64,000 bases of DNA from positions 1 to 64,000 of the forward strand of contig NZ_JAHTKP010000003.1 of the NCBI RefSeq assembly GCF_019192735.1, in the 5' to 3' direction. This document shows positions 15,815 to 24,467 of the stretch, piece after piece. The notes under the pieces were generated by a model, which searched no databases, was not told the DNA's origin, and was given only the letters and a program-made list of their open reading frames with translations. Both the position numbers and the translations under genes were made by a program. Source of the stretch: Kitasatospora aureofaciens. Its GTDB lineage: Bacteria > Actinomycetota > Actinomycetes > Streptomycetales > Streptomycetaceae. Each line of letters begins with the position of its first letter. Positions within the stretch are counted from its first letter, which is position 1.

Positions 15815-17491
15815 GTGATCAGGTCACGACTGTCTGCGGCGAGACGACCCCGGACGGTGGCGCGCCGCTCCCCGTACGGCGCGCTGCTCGCCACCGGCGC
15901 CCTCGTCGCCACCCTCGGCCTGGCAGGTGCTCCCACCGCCCTCGCCGACACCGCCCCCGCCTCCGGCAGCGCCCGCCCGGCCGCGATCGTCGCCCTCGGC
16001 GACAGCGCCATCTCCGGCGAGGGCGCCGGCACCGACACCGGCGACGGCTACTTCCCGGAGACCGACACCCCTACCAACTACTGCCACCGGCACCCGAAGT
16101 CGGAGATCTTCGTCACCGACATCCCCGGGGTCACCCCGATCGACCTCGCCTGCTCCGGCGCCCAGACCGGCGACCTGGTCAGCGACCCGGAGCTGGCCAA
16201 GGTCACCGGCTCCGGCAGCGGCGACTTCGGCGAGCCCAAACAGGACGTCAAACTCGCCGAGGTGGCTGGCAAGTACGACGTCAAACTGGTCGTCGTCACG
16301 ATCGGCGCCAACGACGACTTCGACTTCAGCGGGATCATGATGCACTGCCTCGCGCAGTACTTCCCGATCCCGAAGAGCCAGGGCTGCCGGGACACCATCG
16401 GCAGCGCCGACATCGCCCAGCGCGCCAAGCGGGTCCAGCCCAAGGTCGTCGCCGCGCTGCAGAACATCCGGCAGACCATGCGGAAGGCCGGCTACGCGGA
16501 CTCCTCGTACCAGCTGGTCTACCAGTCGTACTTCAACCCGATCACCCCGGACATCCGGCGCAACGACTACCTCGGCAAGATCGCCGACGGCTGCCCGGCC
16601 TTCCCCGAGGACCTGGCCTGGGGCCACAACTGGGTGGTGCCGACCTTCAGCGACGCGCTGCGCGGCGCGGCCGAACAGGTGCCCGGCGTCCGGTACCTGG
16701 ACCAGCGGCGGGTCGCCTTCGGGCACGAGGTCTGCGCCGAGTGGACCAGCTCGCCGTACGAGTACAGCAACGGGGACGTCATCAACCTCTCCGAGTGGGC
16801 GCGCAACGGCTGCGACTCGCAGATCGGCATCCCCGGCCTGTGCATGAACATGGTCCGCCAGTCGTACCACCTGCGGGTGGCCGGCTACCGCGGCGAGGGC
16901 GTCTGCCTCGGCCAGTTCTTCGCCCGGCCCGACCAGCAGCAGGCCTACTGCACGCTCAACCAGCAGAACACCACGTCCATCCAACCCCTCACCCCCGGAC
17001 AGCCGTTCGGCGACGTCCCCGAGGACGGCGCCTGGTACCAGCTCACCAACGCGGCCACCGGCAATGCGCTCGACCTCAGCGGCGGCGGCACCTACGGCGA
17101 CTCCACCGACGGCCGGGCCGCCATCAGCTACCCGGCCACCGGCGGGCTCAACCAGTCGTTCGTCCTGGAGGTGAAGGCGGGCGGCAGCTACGAGCTCGAC
17201 TTCAGCGGCAACCGGAACATGTGCCTGGACGCCGACGCCACCTCCACCGCCGTCGGCACCCGGATCCAGCAGTGGGGCTGCAACGGCGGCGGCAACCAGC
17301 ACTGGGTGTTCAAGCCGGCCGGCGGCGGCCGCTACACGGTGGCCGACTCGCAGGACCAGAGCAAGGTGCTCACCGCCGGCGGCGGCCTCGACGCCCAGGG
17401 CAACCCCCTCGTCGCGCTCGCCACCGACACCGGCGCGGCCAACCAGCTCTGGCAGCTCACCAAGCTCGGCATCGTCTACCTCCACGGCTGA
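15815..17491 (+). CDS. Secreted SGNH/GDSL hydrolase with ricin-type (RICIN) lectin domain
   Basis: 558 aa; GTG at 15815 with AAGGAG 6 nt upstream. The signal peptide contains two RR pairs before a hydrophobic stretch and the cleavage site ALA, so Sec or Tat export is possible. The N-terminal catalytic domain has ALGDSAISGEG (nucleophile Ser block) and VVTIGANDDFDF (Gly/Asn block), with many paired Cys. The last ~150 residues form a beta-trefoil with QxW-type repeats NQSF, NQHW and NQLWQL. It is probably an extracellular esterase or lipase held to polysaccharide by the lectin part; the substrate is unknown. The stop codon lies inside a tandem repeat. Confidence 0.88.
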   Translation: MIRSRLSAARRPRTVARRSPYGALLATGALVATLGLAGAPTALADTAPASGSARPAAIVALGDSAISGEGAGTDTGDGYFPETDTPTNYCHRHPKSEIFVTDIPGVTPIDLACSGAQTGDLVSDPELAKVTGSGSGDFGEPKQDVKLAEVAGKYDVKLVVVTIGANDDFDFSGIMMHCLAQYFPIPKSQGCRDTIGSADIAQRAKRVQPKVVAALQNIRQTMRKAGYADSSYQLVYQSYFNPITPDIRRNDYLGKIADGCPAFPEDLAWGHNWVVPTFSDALRGAAEQVPGVRYLDQRRVAFGHEVCAEWTSSPYEYSNGDVINLSEWARNGCDSQIGIPGLCMNMVRQSYHLRVAGYRGEGVCLGQFFARPDQQQAYCTLNQQNTTSIQPLTPGQPFGDVPEDGAWYQLTNAATGNALDLSGGGTYGDSTDGRAAISYPATGGLNQSFVLEVKAGGSYELDFSGNRNMCLDADATSTAVGTRIQQWGCNGGGNQHWVFKPAGGGRYTVADSQDQSKVLTAGGGLDAQGNPLVALATDTGAANQLWQLTKLGIVYLHG

Positions 17492-17554
17492 GCGCTCCAC
17501 GGCTGAGCGCTCCACGGCTGAGCGCTCCACGGCTGAGCCCTCCACGGCTGAGCC
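17480..17554 (+). repeat. Five tandem 15-bp repeats carrying the stop codon of the hydrolase gene
   Basis: The unit CTCCACGGCTGAGCG occurs five times (17480, 17495, 17510, 17525, 17540); the last two copies end in C. Since 15 is a multiple of three, every unit repeats the last codons Leu-His-Gly-stop in frame, giving five successive in-frame TGA codons. Confidence 0.95.
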
Positions 17555-17566
17555 ACCCCGCCCCCG

Positions 17567-17601
17567 GTCCGCCGCCGCCCCCGCCGAGGGCGGCGGCGGA
17601 C
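17567..17601 (+). terminator. Terminator after the SGNH hydrolase
   Basis: A perfect 14-bp stem (GTCCGCCGCCGCCC and its complement) with a 7-nt loop CCGCCGA. Confidence 0.85.
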
Positions 17602-17735
17602 CCGCCGTTCCGGTGCGCCGACGGGCTTGCGACCCCGCCGCTCCGGGCCCGCTCGGGCCGGTGTCGTAGGCTCACACGACGCCGCCGCGTTCGTTGGCGC
17701 GCCGACCACCAGCCGGGCGGGGAGAGCCAGAGCAG

Positions 17736-19019
17736 ATGAGCACGGCATCGAGCACCGAGTCGTCCAACGCCGAACCGGGCACGCCGACGCCCGGGCCGAC
17801 GAGTGAGCGGCCCGACGAGGAGCAGACCCGGGCGCCGGGCCGGTTCGGTGCCCTGGTGGACCGCTTCGCGCCCGCGCTCGGCGCGTACGCGGTGGTCAAG
17901 GCCACCGGCCTGACCGTCTTCATGATGCTGCTGTCGCACACCGGGGACTTCCTGAAGAAGGACCCCGGCCGCGGCGGCGGCGCCCAGCCGTGGGACGTGC
18001 TCGGCACCTGGGACGGCATCTGGTACCAGCGGATCGCCGAGAACGGCTACAACCCCCAGCTGATCCCGGTGCACGGCTTCCCGCTGGCCACCTACTACGA
18101 GAACTCCGCCGCCTTCTTCCCGCTCTACCCGTGGCTGATGCGGCTGGTCGGCGCGATCACCGGACTCGGCCCGTACGGTTCTGGCATCGTGGTCTCGGTG
18201 CTCGCCTCGTTCGTCGCGGTGGCCGGCATCTTCGCGGTCGCCGAGCGGCTCGGCGGCTTCCGGGCGGGCGTGATCGCCGCGGTGGTCTGGGGCCTGTTCC
18301 CGGGCTCGGGCGTCGAGTGGGCGGTCTACTCGGACTCGCTGTTCGTCGCGCTGTCCGCCTGGGCCTGCTACTGCGTCATGACCCGCCGCTGGGTGGCGGC
18401 CGGCCTGCTGACCCTGGCCGCCGGCCTCAACCGCCCGACGGCCGCCGCCCTGATCGCCGCCGTCTCGATAGCCGCCCTGGTGGCGCTCATCCGGCGCACC
18501 GACGGCGTCAAGCGCCCGCTGTTCGCGATGCTGATCACGCCGTGGGGCCTGATCTGGTACGTCGCCTGGGTCGGCTACCGGATGGGGGACTGGGGCGGCT
18601 ACTTCAAGCTCCAGCGCGGCGCCTGGAACCGCTACTTCGACTGGGGCGCCTCCACCTTCCGCTCGATTCTCGACGTGGTCACCGGCCACTGGAACTTCTG
18701 GCAGTCCAATCCCGCCCCCGACCTGATCGCGATCGCGCTGCTGATCGCCCTGCCCGGCCTGCTGGTACTGCTGCTGCGGCTCCGGCCGCCACTGGTCCTG
18801 GTGATCTACACGATGCTCACCATCTTCACCGCGCTGAGCAGCAACCAGATCTTCGACAACATCTCGCGCTACCTTCTGCCGGCCTTCCCGCTCTGCATCG
18901 GCCTGGCGGTCGCGCTGCGCCGGGTGCGGACCTCCTCGCTGGTCGGGCTGTTCGTGATGCCGGCCATCGCGGCGGGCTGGTACGCCGGGTACGCGCTGTT
19001 CGAGCTGGGCATTCCGTAG
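17736..19019 (+). CDS. Integral membrane mannosyltransferase-like protein (PIG-V/GT-C type)
   Basis: 427 aa, ATG at 17736 with GGGGAGAG about 12 nt upstream. After a ~35-residue disordered N-terminus there are about nine hydrophobic segments. The extracytoplasmic loop after the first segment has WDGIWYQRIAENGY, and the next has FFPLYPWLMRLVGA. Together these are the signature of the PIG-V-related GT-C family, which transfers mannose from a polyprenyl-phosphate donor. Acceptor unknown; cell-wall or lipid glycosylation is likely. It stands alone between a terminator and the MarR gene. Confidence 0.8.
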   Translation: MSTASSTESSNAEPGTPTPGPTSERPDEEQTRAPGRFGALVDRFAPALGAYAVVKATGLTVFMMLLSHTGDFLKKDPGRGGGAQPWDVLGTWDGIWYQRIAENGYNPQLIPVHGFPLATYYENSAAFFPLYPWLMRLVGAITGLGPYGSGIVVSVLASFVAVAGIFAVAERLGGFRAGVIAAVVWGLFPGSGVEWAVYSDSLFVALSAWACYCVMTRRWVAAGLLTLAAGLNRPTAAALIAAVSIAALVALIRRTDGVKRPLFAMLITPWGLIWYVAWVGYRMGDWGGYFKLQRGAWNRYFDWGASTFRSILDVVTGHWNFWQSNPAPDLIAIALLIALPGLLVLLLRLRPPLVLVIYTMLTIFTALSSNQIFDNISRYLLPAFPLCIGLAVALRRVRTSSLVGLFVMPAIAAGWYAGYALFELGIP

Positions 19020-19109
19020 GCCCGCCTTCCGTAGGCCAGGCCCGGGACGCGCGGGTGGTTGGCAACGGGATCATCCGCCAGCAGACGGCACGTTGCTAAC
19101 CTCGGACGT

Positions 19110-19598
19110 ATGACGACCACCCCGCCCGTGCGGCAGATCCCCGACATCGCCGGCTTGCTGGACCACGCGAGCCACGTGCTGGCGACCCGGATGGCGTCGG
19201 CCTTCACCGAGCTCGGGATCACCCCCCGCGCATACTGCGTGCTGTTCCACGCGCAGGAGGCCGAGCGCACCCAGATCCAGCTGGCCGAGCTGTCCGACCT
19301 GGACAAGACGACCATGGTGGTCACCGTCGACGAGCTGGAGAAGGCGGGCCTGGCCGAGCGCCGCCCGTCCGCCGCCGACCGCCGGGCCCGGATCATCTCG
19401 GTCACCGAGGCGGGCGAGCGCGCCGTCGAGCAGGGCACCGCGATCGCCGACCGGGTGCACCGGGAGGTGCTGGAGGCGCTGCCCGAACCGGAGCGCGACG
19501 TGTTCGTGTCGGCCCTGACGCGGCTGGTGGACGGGCATCTGGCGGAGCCGGTGGAGAGCGAGCGGACGGTCCGGCGCGCGCGCCGCGCCCGGGGCTGA
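19110..19598 (+). CDS. MarR family transcriptional regulator
   Basis: 162 aa, ATG at 19110. The winged helix is seen in LAELSDLDKTTMVVTVDELE with the wing RRPSAADRRARIISVTEAG, flanked by the dimerisation helices. MarR proteins repress nearby genes and release on binding small phenolics or oxidants; no operator or target is visible. The flanking genes are the membrane mannosyltransferase upstream and a convergent unknown gene. Confidence 0.88.
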   Translation: MTTTPPVRQIPDIAGLLDHASHVLATRMASAFTELGITPRAYCVLFHAQEAERTQIQLAELSDLDKTTMVVTVDELEKAGLAERRPSAADRRARIISVTEAGERAVEQGTAIADRVHREVLEALPEPERDVFVSALTRLVDGHLAEPVESERTVRRARRARG

Positions 19599-19933
19599 CG
19601 CGGCCCCCGGATCTGCTCCGGAGACTCACCGCCGCCTCGCTGCTCTGCGCCGTCGCCACGAGCCAGGGCATGCTGGCCGGTCTGACGCTGCTGGTAGCCG
19701 CGCTCGCGCTGCTCACCCGGCTGCCTGCGGACGCGAACCGCGTGCTCGACCTACCGTCAACAGGGCTTCATCGCAGGACAGTTGAGGCTATCCCGAACAC
19801 CATCCGTGGTGCGGGCGGGTGCACTCGTCGGTGGCGCCCCCAGCAGTGGAAGAGCGGCATTGAACCGGCCGCGGGCTCGCTCGCCCGCGGCCGATGCCAT
19901 ATCCGTTGTCAACAATCCCCCGCTGTGCCTCTG
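19599..19933. other. 335-nt intergenic region
   Basis: No supported gene. It contains a terminator-like hairpin and a short run (about 19620-19740) that translates as a hydrophobic Ala/Leu stretch, without a convincing ribosome-binding site. Confidence 0.5.
19866..19893. terminator. Hairpin between convergent MarR and unknown genes
   Basis: An 11-bp perfect stem CGGCCGCGGGC / GCCCGCGGCCG with a 6-nt loop TCGCTC. Confidence 0.7.
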
Positions 19934-20554
19934 TTACGGCCACACCAGGCAGTACAACTGGTGCCCGGCGTCGTGCAGCCGGTTCGCGAAGTCCTGCCAT
20001 TCGTGGAGCATGCTGTAGATCACGAAGGCGTCACGCGGACCGCGGCGGTCGGGGACGGTGGACCAGATGAAGGCGGCGGCGCCGAGCTCGGTCTCGTCGG
20101 CCTTGCGGAGCGGTTCGACGACGTTCTGCGGGAGCTGGACGACGGCGTAGTCGGGGTGCAGCACGACGAGTTCCAGCGGCGGGACCTGGTGCAGCGGGAC
20201 GCCCTGGATGCCGGTGAGGACCATGGCGCTCATGGTCTCCGGCTTGATCTTGGTGGAGAGGTGGCCGTTGGGGGACCCGCTGGTCTCCATCAGGTCGCCG
20301 AGGCGCCCCAGCGAGCCGAGTTCGCCCGCGTCCAGCCCGAGTCCGCCGGGGCCGAGCGCGGTGGGGACTCTGGCGGCGGTCGCGCGGTCCGGTGCGCCGA
20401 AGTACTTGTACGTCACCCCCACGCGTCCCTCACCCCGCCTCTCGCCGCCGCGGCGACCACGACCCGTCCCCGCTCCCGTACCCCCGCGTGCGGTCTCGGC
20501 GGGCCTGCGGGAGCCTCCCGCGGCCTCGTCGTAACCGTCCTGCGCCTCGGACAC
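19934..20554 (-). CDS. Conserved hypothetical protein
   Basis: 206 aa if GTG at 20554 is the start (GAGG about 9 nt upstream); another possible start is GTG at 20416, before TYKYFGAPDRATAARVPT. The N-terminal ~45 residues are Gly/Arg/Ala-rich. The rest is a compact, likely soluble domain with STKIKPETMSAMVLTGIQGV, LVVLHPDYAVVQLPQNVVE and the ending QLYCLVWP. I do not recognise the family. It is divergent from hemL. No membrane segment or metal motif is seen. Confidence 0.65.
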   Translation of the reverse strand: MSEAQDGYDEAAGGSRRPAETARGGTGAGTGRGRRGGERRGEGRVGVTYKYFGAPDRATAARVPTALGPGGLGLDAGELGSLGRLGDLMETSGSPNGHLSTKIKPETMSAMVLTGIQGVPLHQVPPLELVVLHPDYAVVQLPQNVVEPLRKADETELGAAAFIWSTVPDRRGPRDAFVIYSMLHEWQDFANRLHDAGHQLYCLVWP

Positions 20555-20779
20555 TCGGACCATCCTCACCGGAATTCGCCGGAATCGACAGACCCCCGCA
20601 CGCCCGGCGTCCCTCCGGACGTGCTCCTTACCCGTCATGCGCCGCCGTACCCACTCGCGGGCCGTACCCACTAGAGGTACACGGCAGTCCTCTCCACACC
20701 CCTGCACACAACCGGAGCGCCTGCGCACTCTGAGTGCACAGTCTGACTGGTCCCCGCTCGGGAGCAGTCAGCGGCCCCT

Positions 20780-20801
20780 TCTGTACGGACAACCGTACAG
20801 A
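20780..20801. promoter_or_regulatory. Perfect inverted repeat upstream of hemL
   Basis: TCTGTACGG and CCGTACAGA flank ACAA, 72 nt before the hemL start. The 9-bp perfect arms and 4-nt spacer suit a dimeric repressor or activator site. No known regulator pattern is recognised. Confidence 0.5.
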
Positions 20802-20810
20802 CAACGGTGC

Positions 20811-20836
20811 CCGGATCATCGTTCCAGATGATCGGG
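20811..20836. promoter_or_regulatory. Second inverted repeat upstream of hemL
   Basis: GATCATC and GATGATC flank GTTCCA; with a one-base bulge the stem extends to CCCG/CGGG. It lies 37 nt before the hemL ATG, in or near the 5' leader, so it may act as DNA operator or RNA hairpin. The rest of the 318-nt gap (20555-20872) shows no gene. Confidence 0.4.
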
Positions 20837-20872
20837 TCCGACATGCAGAGGTCAAGGACACGATTTGAGACC

Positions 20873-22210
20873 ATGTCTCCCGTGAGCTACCCCTACGAAG
20901 CCCCCCAGTCCCAGTCGCTCTTCGACCGCGCCTCGGTCGTCACGCCCGGCGGCGTCAACTCCCCGGTGCGCGCCTTCCGCGCGGTCGGCGGCACGCCGCG
21001 CTTCATGGTGTCCGGCACCGGTCCCTACCTCACCGACGCCGACGGCCGCGAGTACGTCGACCTGGTGTGCTCGTGGGGTCCGATGATCCTCGGCCACGCG
21101 TACCCCGCGGTGATCGACGCGGTGCAGCGGGCGGTCGCCCTCGGCACCTCCTTCGGCACGCCCGGCCAGGGCGAGGTCGAGCTGGCCGAGGAGATCGTCG
21201 GCCGGGTCGCCCCGGTCGAGCAGGTCCGCCTGGTCTCCTCCGGCACCGAGGCCACCATGTCCGCGATCCGGCTCGCCCGCGGCTTCACCGGCCGGGCGAA
21301 GATCGTGAAGTTCGCGGGCTGCTACCACGGTCACGTGGACGCCCTGCTGGCCGCCGCCGGTTCCGGCGTGGCCACCTTCGGCCTGCCGGACACCCCGGGC
21401 GTCACCGGCGCCCAGGCCGGCGACACCATCGTGCTGCCGTACAACGACCTCGCCGCGGTCGAGCAGGCCTTCGCCGCCCACCCGGGCGAGATCGCCTGCG
21501 TCATCACCGAGGCCTCGCCCGGCAACATGGGCGTCGTCCCGCCGCTGCCCGGCTTCAACGCCGGCCTGGCCCGGCTCTGCCGGGACAACGGCGCGCTGTT
21601 CATCTCGGACGAGGTGATGACCGGCTTCCGCGTCTCCAAGGCCGGCTGGTACGGCCTGGAGGCGGCGCACGAGGGCTGGGGGCCGGACCTGCTGACCTTC
21701 GGCAAGGTCATGGGCGGCGGCTTCCCGGCCGCGGCCTTCGGCGGCCGCGCCGACGTGATGGCGCACCTGGCCCCCGCCGGCCCCGTCTACCAGGCGGGCA
21801 CCCTGTCCGGGAACCCGATCGCCACCGCGGCGGGCCTGGCCCAGCTGCGCGGCTGCACCGACGAGGTGTACGCGACGGTGGACCGGGTCGCCGCCGAGGT
21901 CTCCGGCCTGGTGTCGGAGGCGCTCACCAAGGAGGGCGTGGCGCACCGGCTGCAGACCGCCGGGAACATGTTCTCGGTGTTCTTCACCGAGGCCGCGGTC
22001 ACCAACTACGACGAGGCGAAGACCCAGGAGGCGTACCGTTTCACCGCCTTCTTCCACGCGATGCTCGCCGAGGGCGTCTACCTGCCGCCGTCCGCCTTCG
22101 AGTCCTGGTTCGTCTCGGCGGCCCACGACGGGAAGGCGATCGAGCGGATCGCCGCCGCTCTGCCGGCGGCCGCGCGTGCGGCCGCCGCGGCCACGGCCCC
22201 GACGTCCTAA
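20873..22210 (+). CDS. hemL: Glutamate-1-semialdehyde 2,1-aminomutase
   Basis: 445 aa, ATG at 20873. A PLP enzyme that converts glutamate-1-semialdehyde to 5-aminolevulinate, the step between HemA and HemB. Evidence: [20 protein letters not shown] at the N-terminus, [27 protein letters not shown], and [20 protein letters not shown] with the Schiff-base Lys. Normal length. It heads a cluster with a histidine phosphatase and the cytochrome c biogenesis genes, joining heme supply to heme use. Confidence 0.97.
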   Translation: MSPVSYPYEAPQSQSLFDRASVVTPGGVNSPVRAFRAVGGTPRFMVSGTGPYLTDADGREYVDLVCSWGPMILGHAYPAVIDAVQRAVALGTSFGTPGQGEVELAEEIVGRVAPVEQVRLVSSGTEATMSAIRLARGFTGRAKIVKFAGCYHGHVDALLAAAGSGVATFGLPDTPGVTGAQAGDTIVLPYNDLAAVEQAFAAHPGEIACVITEASPGNMGVVPPLPGFNAGLARLCRDNGALFISDEVMTGFRVSKAGWYGLEAAHEGWGPDLLTFGKVMGGGFPAAAFGGRADVMAHLAPAGPVYQAGTLSGNPIATAAGLAQLRGCTDEVYATVDRVAAEVSGLVSEALTKEGVAHRLQTAGNMFSVFFTEAAVTNYDEAKTQEAYRFTAFFHAMLAEGVYLPPSAFESWFVSAAHDGKAIERIAAALPAAARAAAAATAPTS

Positions 22211-22241
22211 GTTCACCCCGAGCCAGCAGGAGTACCGAGAA

Positions 22242-22922
22242 GTGAGCGCCAAAGAGATCACCGTCGTCCACCTGATGCGGCACGGTGAGGTGCACAACCC
22301 GGAGGGCATCCTGTACGGCCGCCTGCCGGGCTACCGCCTGTCCGACCTCGGCCGGCAGATGGCCGAGCGGGTGGCCGAGGACCTGGCCGGCCGGGACATC
22401 ACCCACGTGGTGGCCTCCCCACTGGAGCGGGCCCAGGAGACCGCAGAGCCGATCGCCAAGTCGCACGGCCTGGAGATCGCGGTGGACGAGCGGCTGATCG
22501 AGGCGGACAACATCTTCCAGGGGAAGACCTTCGGCGTCGGCGACGGCTCGCTGAAGAACCCGGGCTACTGGAAGTACCTCACCAACCCGTTCAAGCCGTC
22601 CTGGGGCGAGCCCTACCTCGACCAGGTGGTGCGGATGATGGGCGCGCTCGGCGCCGCCCGGGACGCCGCGCGCGGGCACGAGGCGGTCTGCGTCAGCCAC
22701 CAGCTGCCGATCTGGATCGTCCGCTCGTTCGTCGAGCGCCGCCGGCTCTGGCACGACCCGCGCCGCCGGCAGTGCTCGCTGGCCTCGCTGACCAACTTCA
22801 CCTTCGAGGGCGACAGGATCGTGTCGGTCGGCTACCGCGAGCCGGCACGGGACCTGCTGCCGGCGCACCTGGTCGGCAAGGGTGGCAAGGGCAAGCCGGT
22901 GGGCAAGAGCTTCGGCGCGTAG
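22242..22922 (+). CDS. Histidine phosphatase family protein (phosphoglycerate mutase-like)
   Basis: 226 aa, GTG at 22242 with AGGAG 9 nt upstream. Catalytic features: HLMRHGEVHNPEG with the nucleophile His, SPLERAQETAEPI, and AVCVSHQLPIWIVRSF with the second His. The family includes phosphoglycerate mutases and many phosphatases; the substrate is not evident. It lies 31 nt after hemL and is followed by a hairpin, so hemL and this gene are probably cotranscribed. The position between hemL and resA is conserved in streptomycetes as I recall. Confidence 0.88.
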   Translation: MSAKEITVVHLMRHGEVHNPEGILYGRLPGYRLSDLGRQMAERVAEDLAGRDITHVVASPLERAQETAEPIAKSHGLEIAVDERLIEADNIFQGKTFGVGDGSLKNPGYWKYLTNPFKPSWGEPYLDQVVRMMGALGAARDAARGHEAVCVSHQLPIWIVRSFVERRRLWHDPRRRQCSLASLTNFTFEGDRIVSVGYREPARDLLPAHLVGKGGKGKPVGKSFGA

Positions 22923-22956
22923 GGCCTCGCACGGCCTGTAAGCGGTACGTAAATAT

Positions 22957-22987
22957 GGGGCCGGGCCGCGCCACGCGGTCCGGCCCC
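22957..22987 (+). terminator. Terminator after the histidine phosphatase
   Basis: A 14-bp stem GGGGCCGGGCCGCG / CGCGGTCCGGCCCC (one G-U pair) with a CCA loop. Confidence 0.8.
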
Positions 22988-23065
22988 GCCGCAGGTCAGA
23001 GGGGGTGTGGCGCGCAATGTCGGACCCCCCCGAACCTGCTCGGAACTCCATGCGAAACTTTTCAC

Positions 23066-23680
23066 ATGTCTGCCATGGCGCGCCCCCGTCCCCGTGTCGC
23101 CGCAGCCGCCGCCACTGCCGCCGCCGCTGCGCTCGTCCTCACCGGCTGTTCCTCGTCGGCCTCGTCGAGCAGCGGTGAGGGCCAGCTCGGGTTCGTCACC
23201 GTCAAGGGCACCAACATCTCCAAGGCGGACATCGGCAAGCGCGAGGACGCCCCGGACATCTCCGGGGAGACCCTGGAGGGGCAGCAGGCCAAGCTCTCGG
23301 ACTACCGGGGCAAGGTCGTCGTGCTGAACGTCTGGGGCTCCTGGTGCGGCCCCTGCCGCGCCGAGGCGAAGTACCTCCAGGCGATCTCGGAGAAGTACAA
23401 GGACCAGGGCGTCCAGTTCCTCGGCGTGAACACCCGCGACTCCGAGAAGACCAACGCCATCCGCTTCGAGCAGGAGCAGGGCGTCACCTTCCCGAGCATT
23501 TACGACCCGGCCGGCACCCAGCTGCTCAAGTTCCCCAAGGGCAGCCTCAACCCGCAGTCCATCCCGACCACCCTGATCGTCGACCGGGACGGCAAGCTCG
23601 CCGCGCGAGGCGTCGGCGGGCAGACCGACGACGGCCTGGAGTCGATGCTCCAGCCGGTGCTCGCGGAGCAGAAGCAGTGA
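23066..23680 (+). CDS. resA: Thioredoxin-like lipoprotein, cytochrome c maturation (ResA/TlpA)
   Basis: 204 aa; ATG at 23066 (another ATG at 23075; neither has a strong ribosome-binding site). Lipoprotein signal peptide with the lipobox LVLTGCSS, then a Ser-rich linker. The TlpA/ResA domain has VLNVWGSWCGPCRAEAKYL with the redox CGPC and PKGSLNPQSIPTTLIVD with the cis-Pro. It is expected to keep apocytochrome c heme-binding Cys reduced outside the membrane, with electrons from CcdA. It overlaps ccdA by GTGA. Confidence 0.92.
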   Translation: MSAMARPRPRVAAAAATAAAAALVLTGCSSSASSSSGEGQLGFVTVKGTNISKADIGKREDAPDISGETLEGQQAKLSDYRGKVVVLNVWGSWCGPCRAEAKYLQAISEKYKDQGVQFLGVNTRDSEKTNAIRFEQEQGVTFPSIYDPAGTQLLKFPKGSLNPQSIPTTLIVDRDGKLAARGVGGQTDDGLESMLQPVLAEQKQ

Positions 23681-24465
23681 GTCCGGGAGCCGCCGGTACC
23701 GCCCTGCAACTTGCCGACACCACCACGACCATGCAGAGCGGGGCGCTGCTGGTGGCCGCGCCGATCGCGCTGCTGGCCGGCCTGCTCTCGTTCTTCTCGC
23801 CCTGCGTGCTGCCGCTGGTCCCGGGCTACCTCTCGTACGTCACCGGTTTCTCCGCCGCCGACCTCGCGGACGCGCGCGGGGCCAGACGCGGCCGGATGCT
23901 GGCCGGGGTGCTGCTGTTCATCCTGGGCTTCACCGCGGTCTTCGTCTCCACCGGCGCGCTGTTCGGCTACTTCGGCCAGGAGCTGCGGGACTACAAGCGG
24001 ACCATCGACATCGTGCTCGGCGGGCTCACCATCGTCATGGGCCTGGCGTTCATGGGCCTGGTGCCGGGGCTGAGCATGCGCGAGGTGCGCTCCCACCGCC
24101 GCCCGGCGGTCGGCCTGCTGGGCGCGCCGATGCTGGGCGTGGTGTTCGGCGTCGGCTGGACGCCCTGCATGGGCCCGACCCTGACCGCCGTCCAGAACCT
24201 GGCGCTCAACCAGGCCGACGCCCAGCGTGGCGCCTTGCTGACGACCGTTTACTGCTTGGGCCTCGGCGTACCGTTCATCCTGGCCGCGCTGGCCTTCCGC
24301 CGGGCTCTCGGCGCCTTCGGCTGGGTCAAGCGGCACTACCCGCTGGTCATGCGGATCGGTGGCGGCATGCTCGTCGCGGTCGGTCTGCTGCTCGTCACCG
24401 GGGTCTGGGACTCGCTGGTGAGCGAGCTGCAGAACACCACCGCCGACTTCCAGATCGGAATCTGA
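23677..24465 (+). CDS. ccdA: Cytochrome c biogenesis protein CcdA
   Basis: 262 aa, GTG at 23677 overlapping the resA stop. Six or so membrane helices. The two redox Cys sit in LLSFFSPCVLPLVPGYLSYV and VVFGVGWTPCMGPTLTAV, the CcdA/DsbD pattern. It passes electrons from cytoplasmic thioredoxin across the membrane to ResA. A short N-terminal segment precedes the first helix. It ends 2 nt before the resB start. Confidence 0.95.
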   Translation: MSPGAAGTALQLADTTTTMQSGALLVAAPIALLAGLLSFFSPCVLPLVPGYLSYVTGFSAADLADARGARRGRMLAGVLLFILGFTAVFVSTGALFGYFGQELRDYKRTIDIVLGGLTIVMGLAFMGLVPGLSMREVRSHRRPAVGLLGAPMLGVVFGVGWTPCMGPTLTAVQNLALNQADAQRGALLTTVYCLGLGVPFILAALAFRRALGAFGWVKRHYPLVMRIGGGMLVAVGLLLVTGVWDSLVSELQNTTADFQIGI

Positions 24466-24467
24466 CC

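Noticed and set aside
19670..20674. 334-codon plus-strand frame
   Set aside because: It is antisense to the conserved minus-strand protein and loses any plausible composition after the first ~25 residues.
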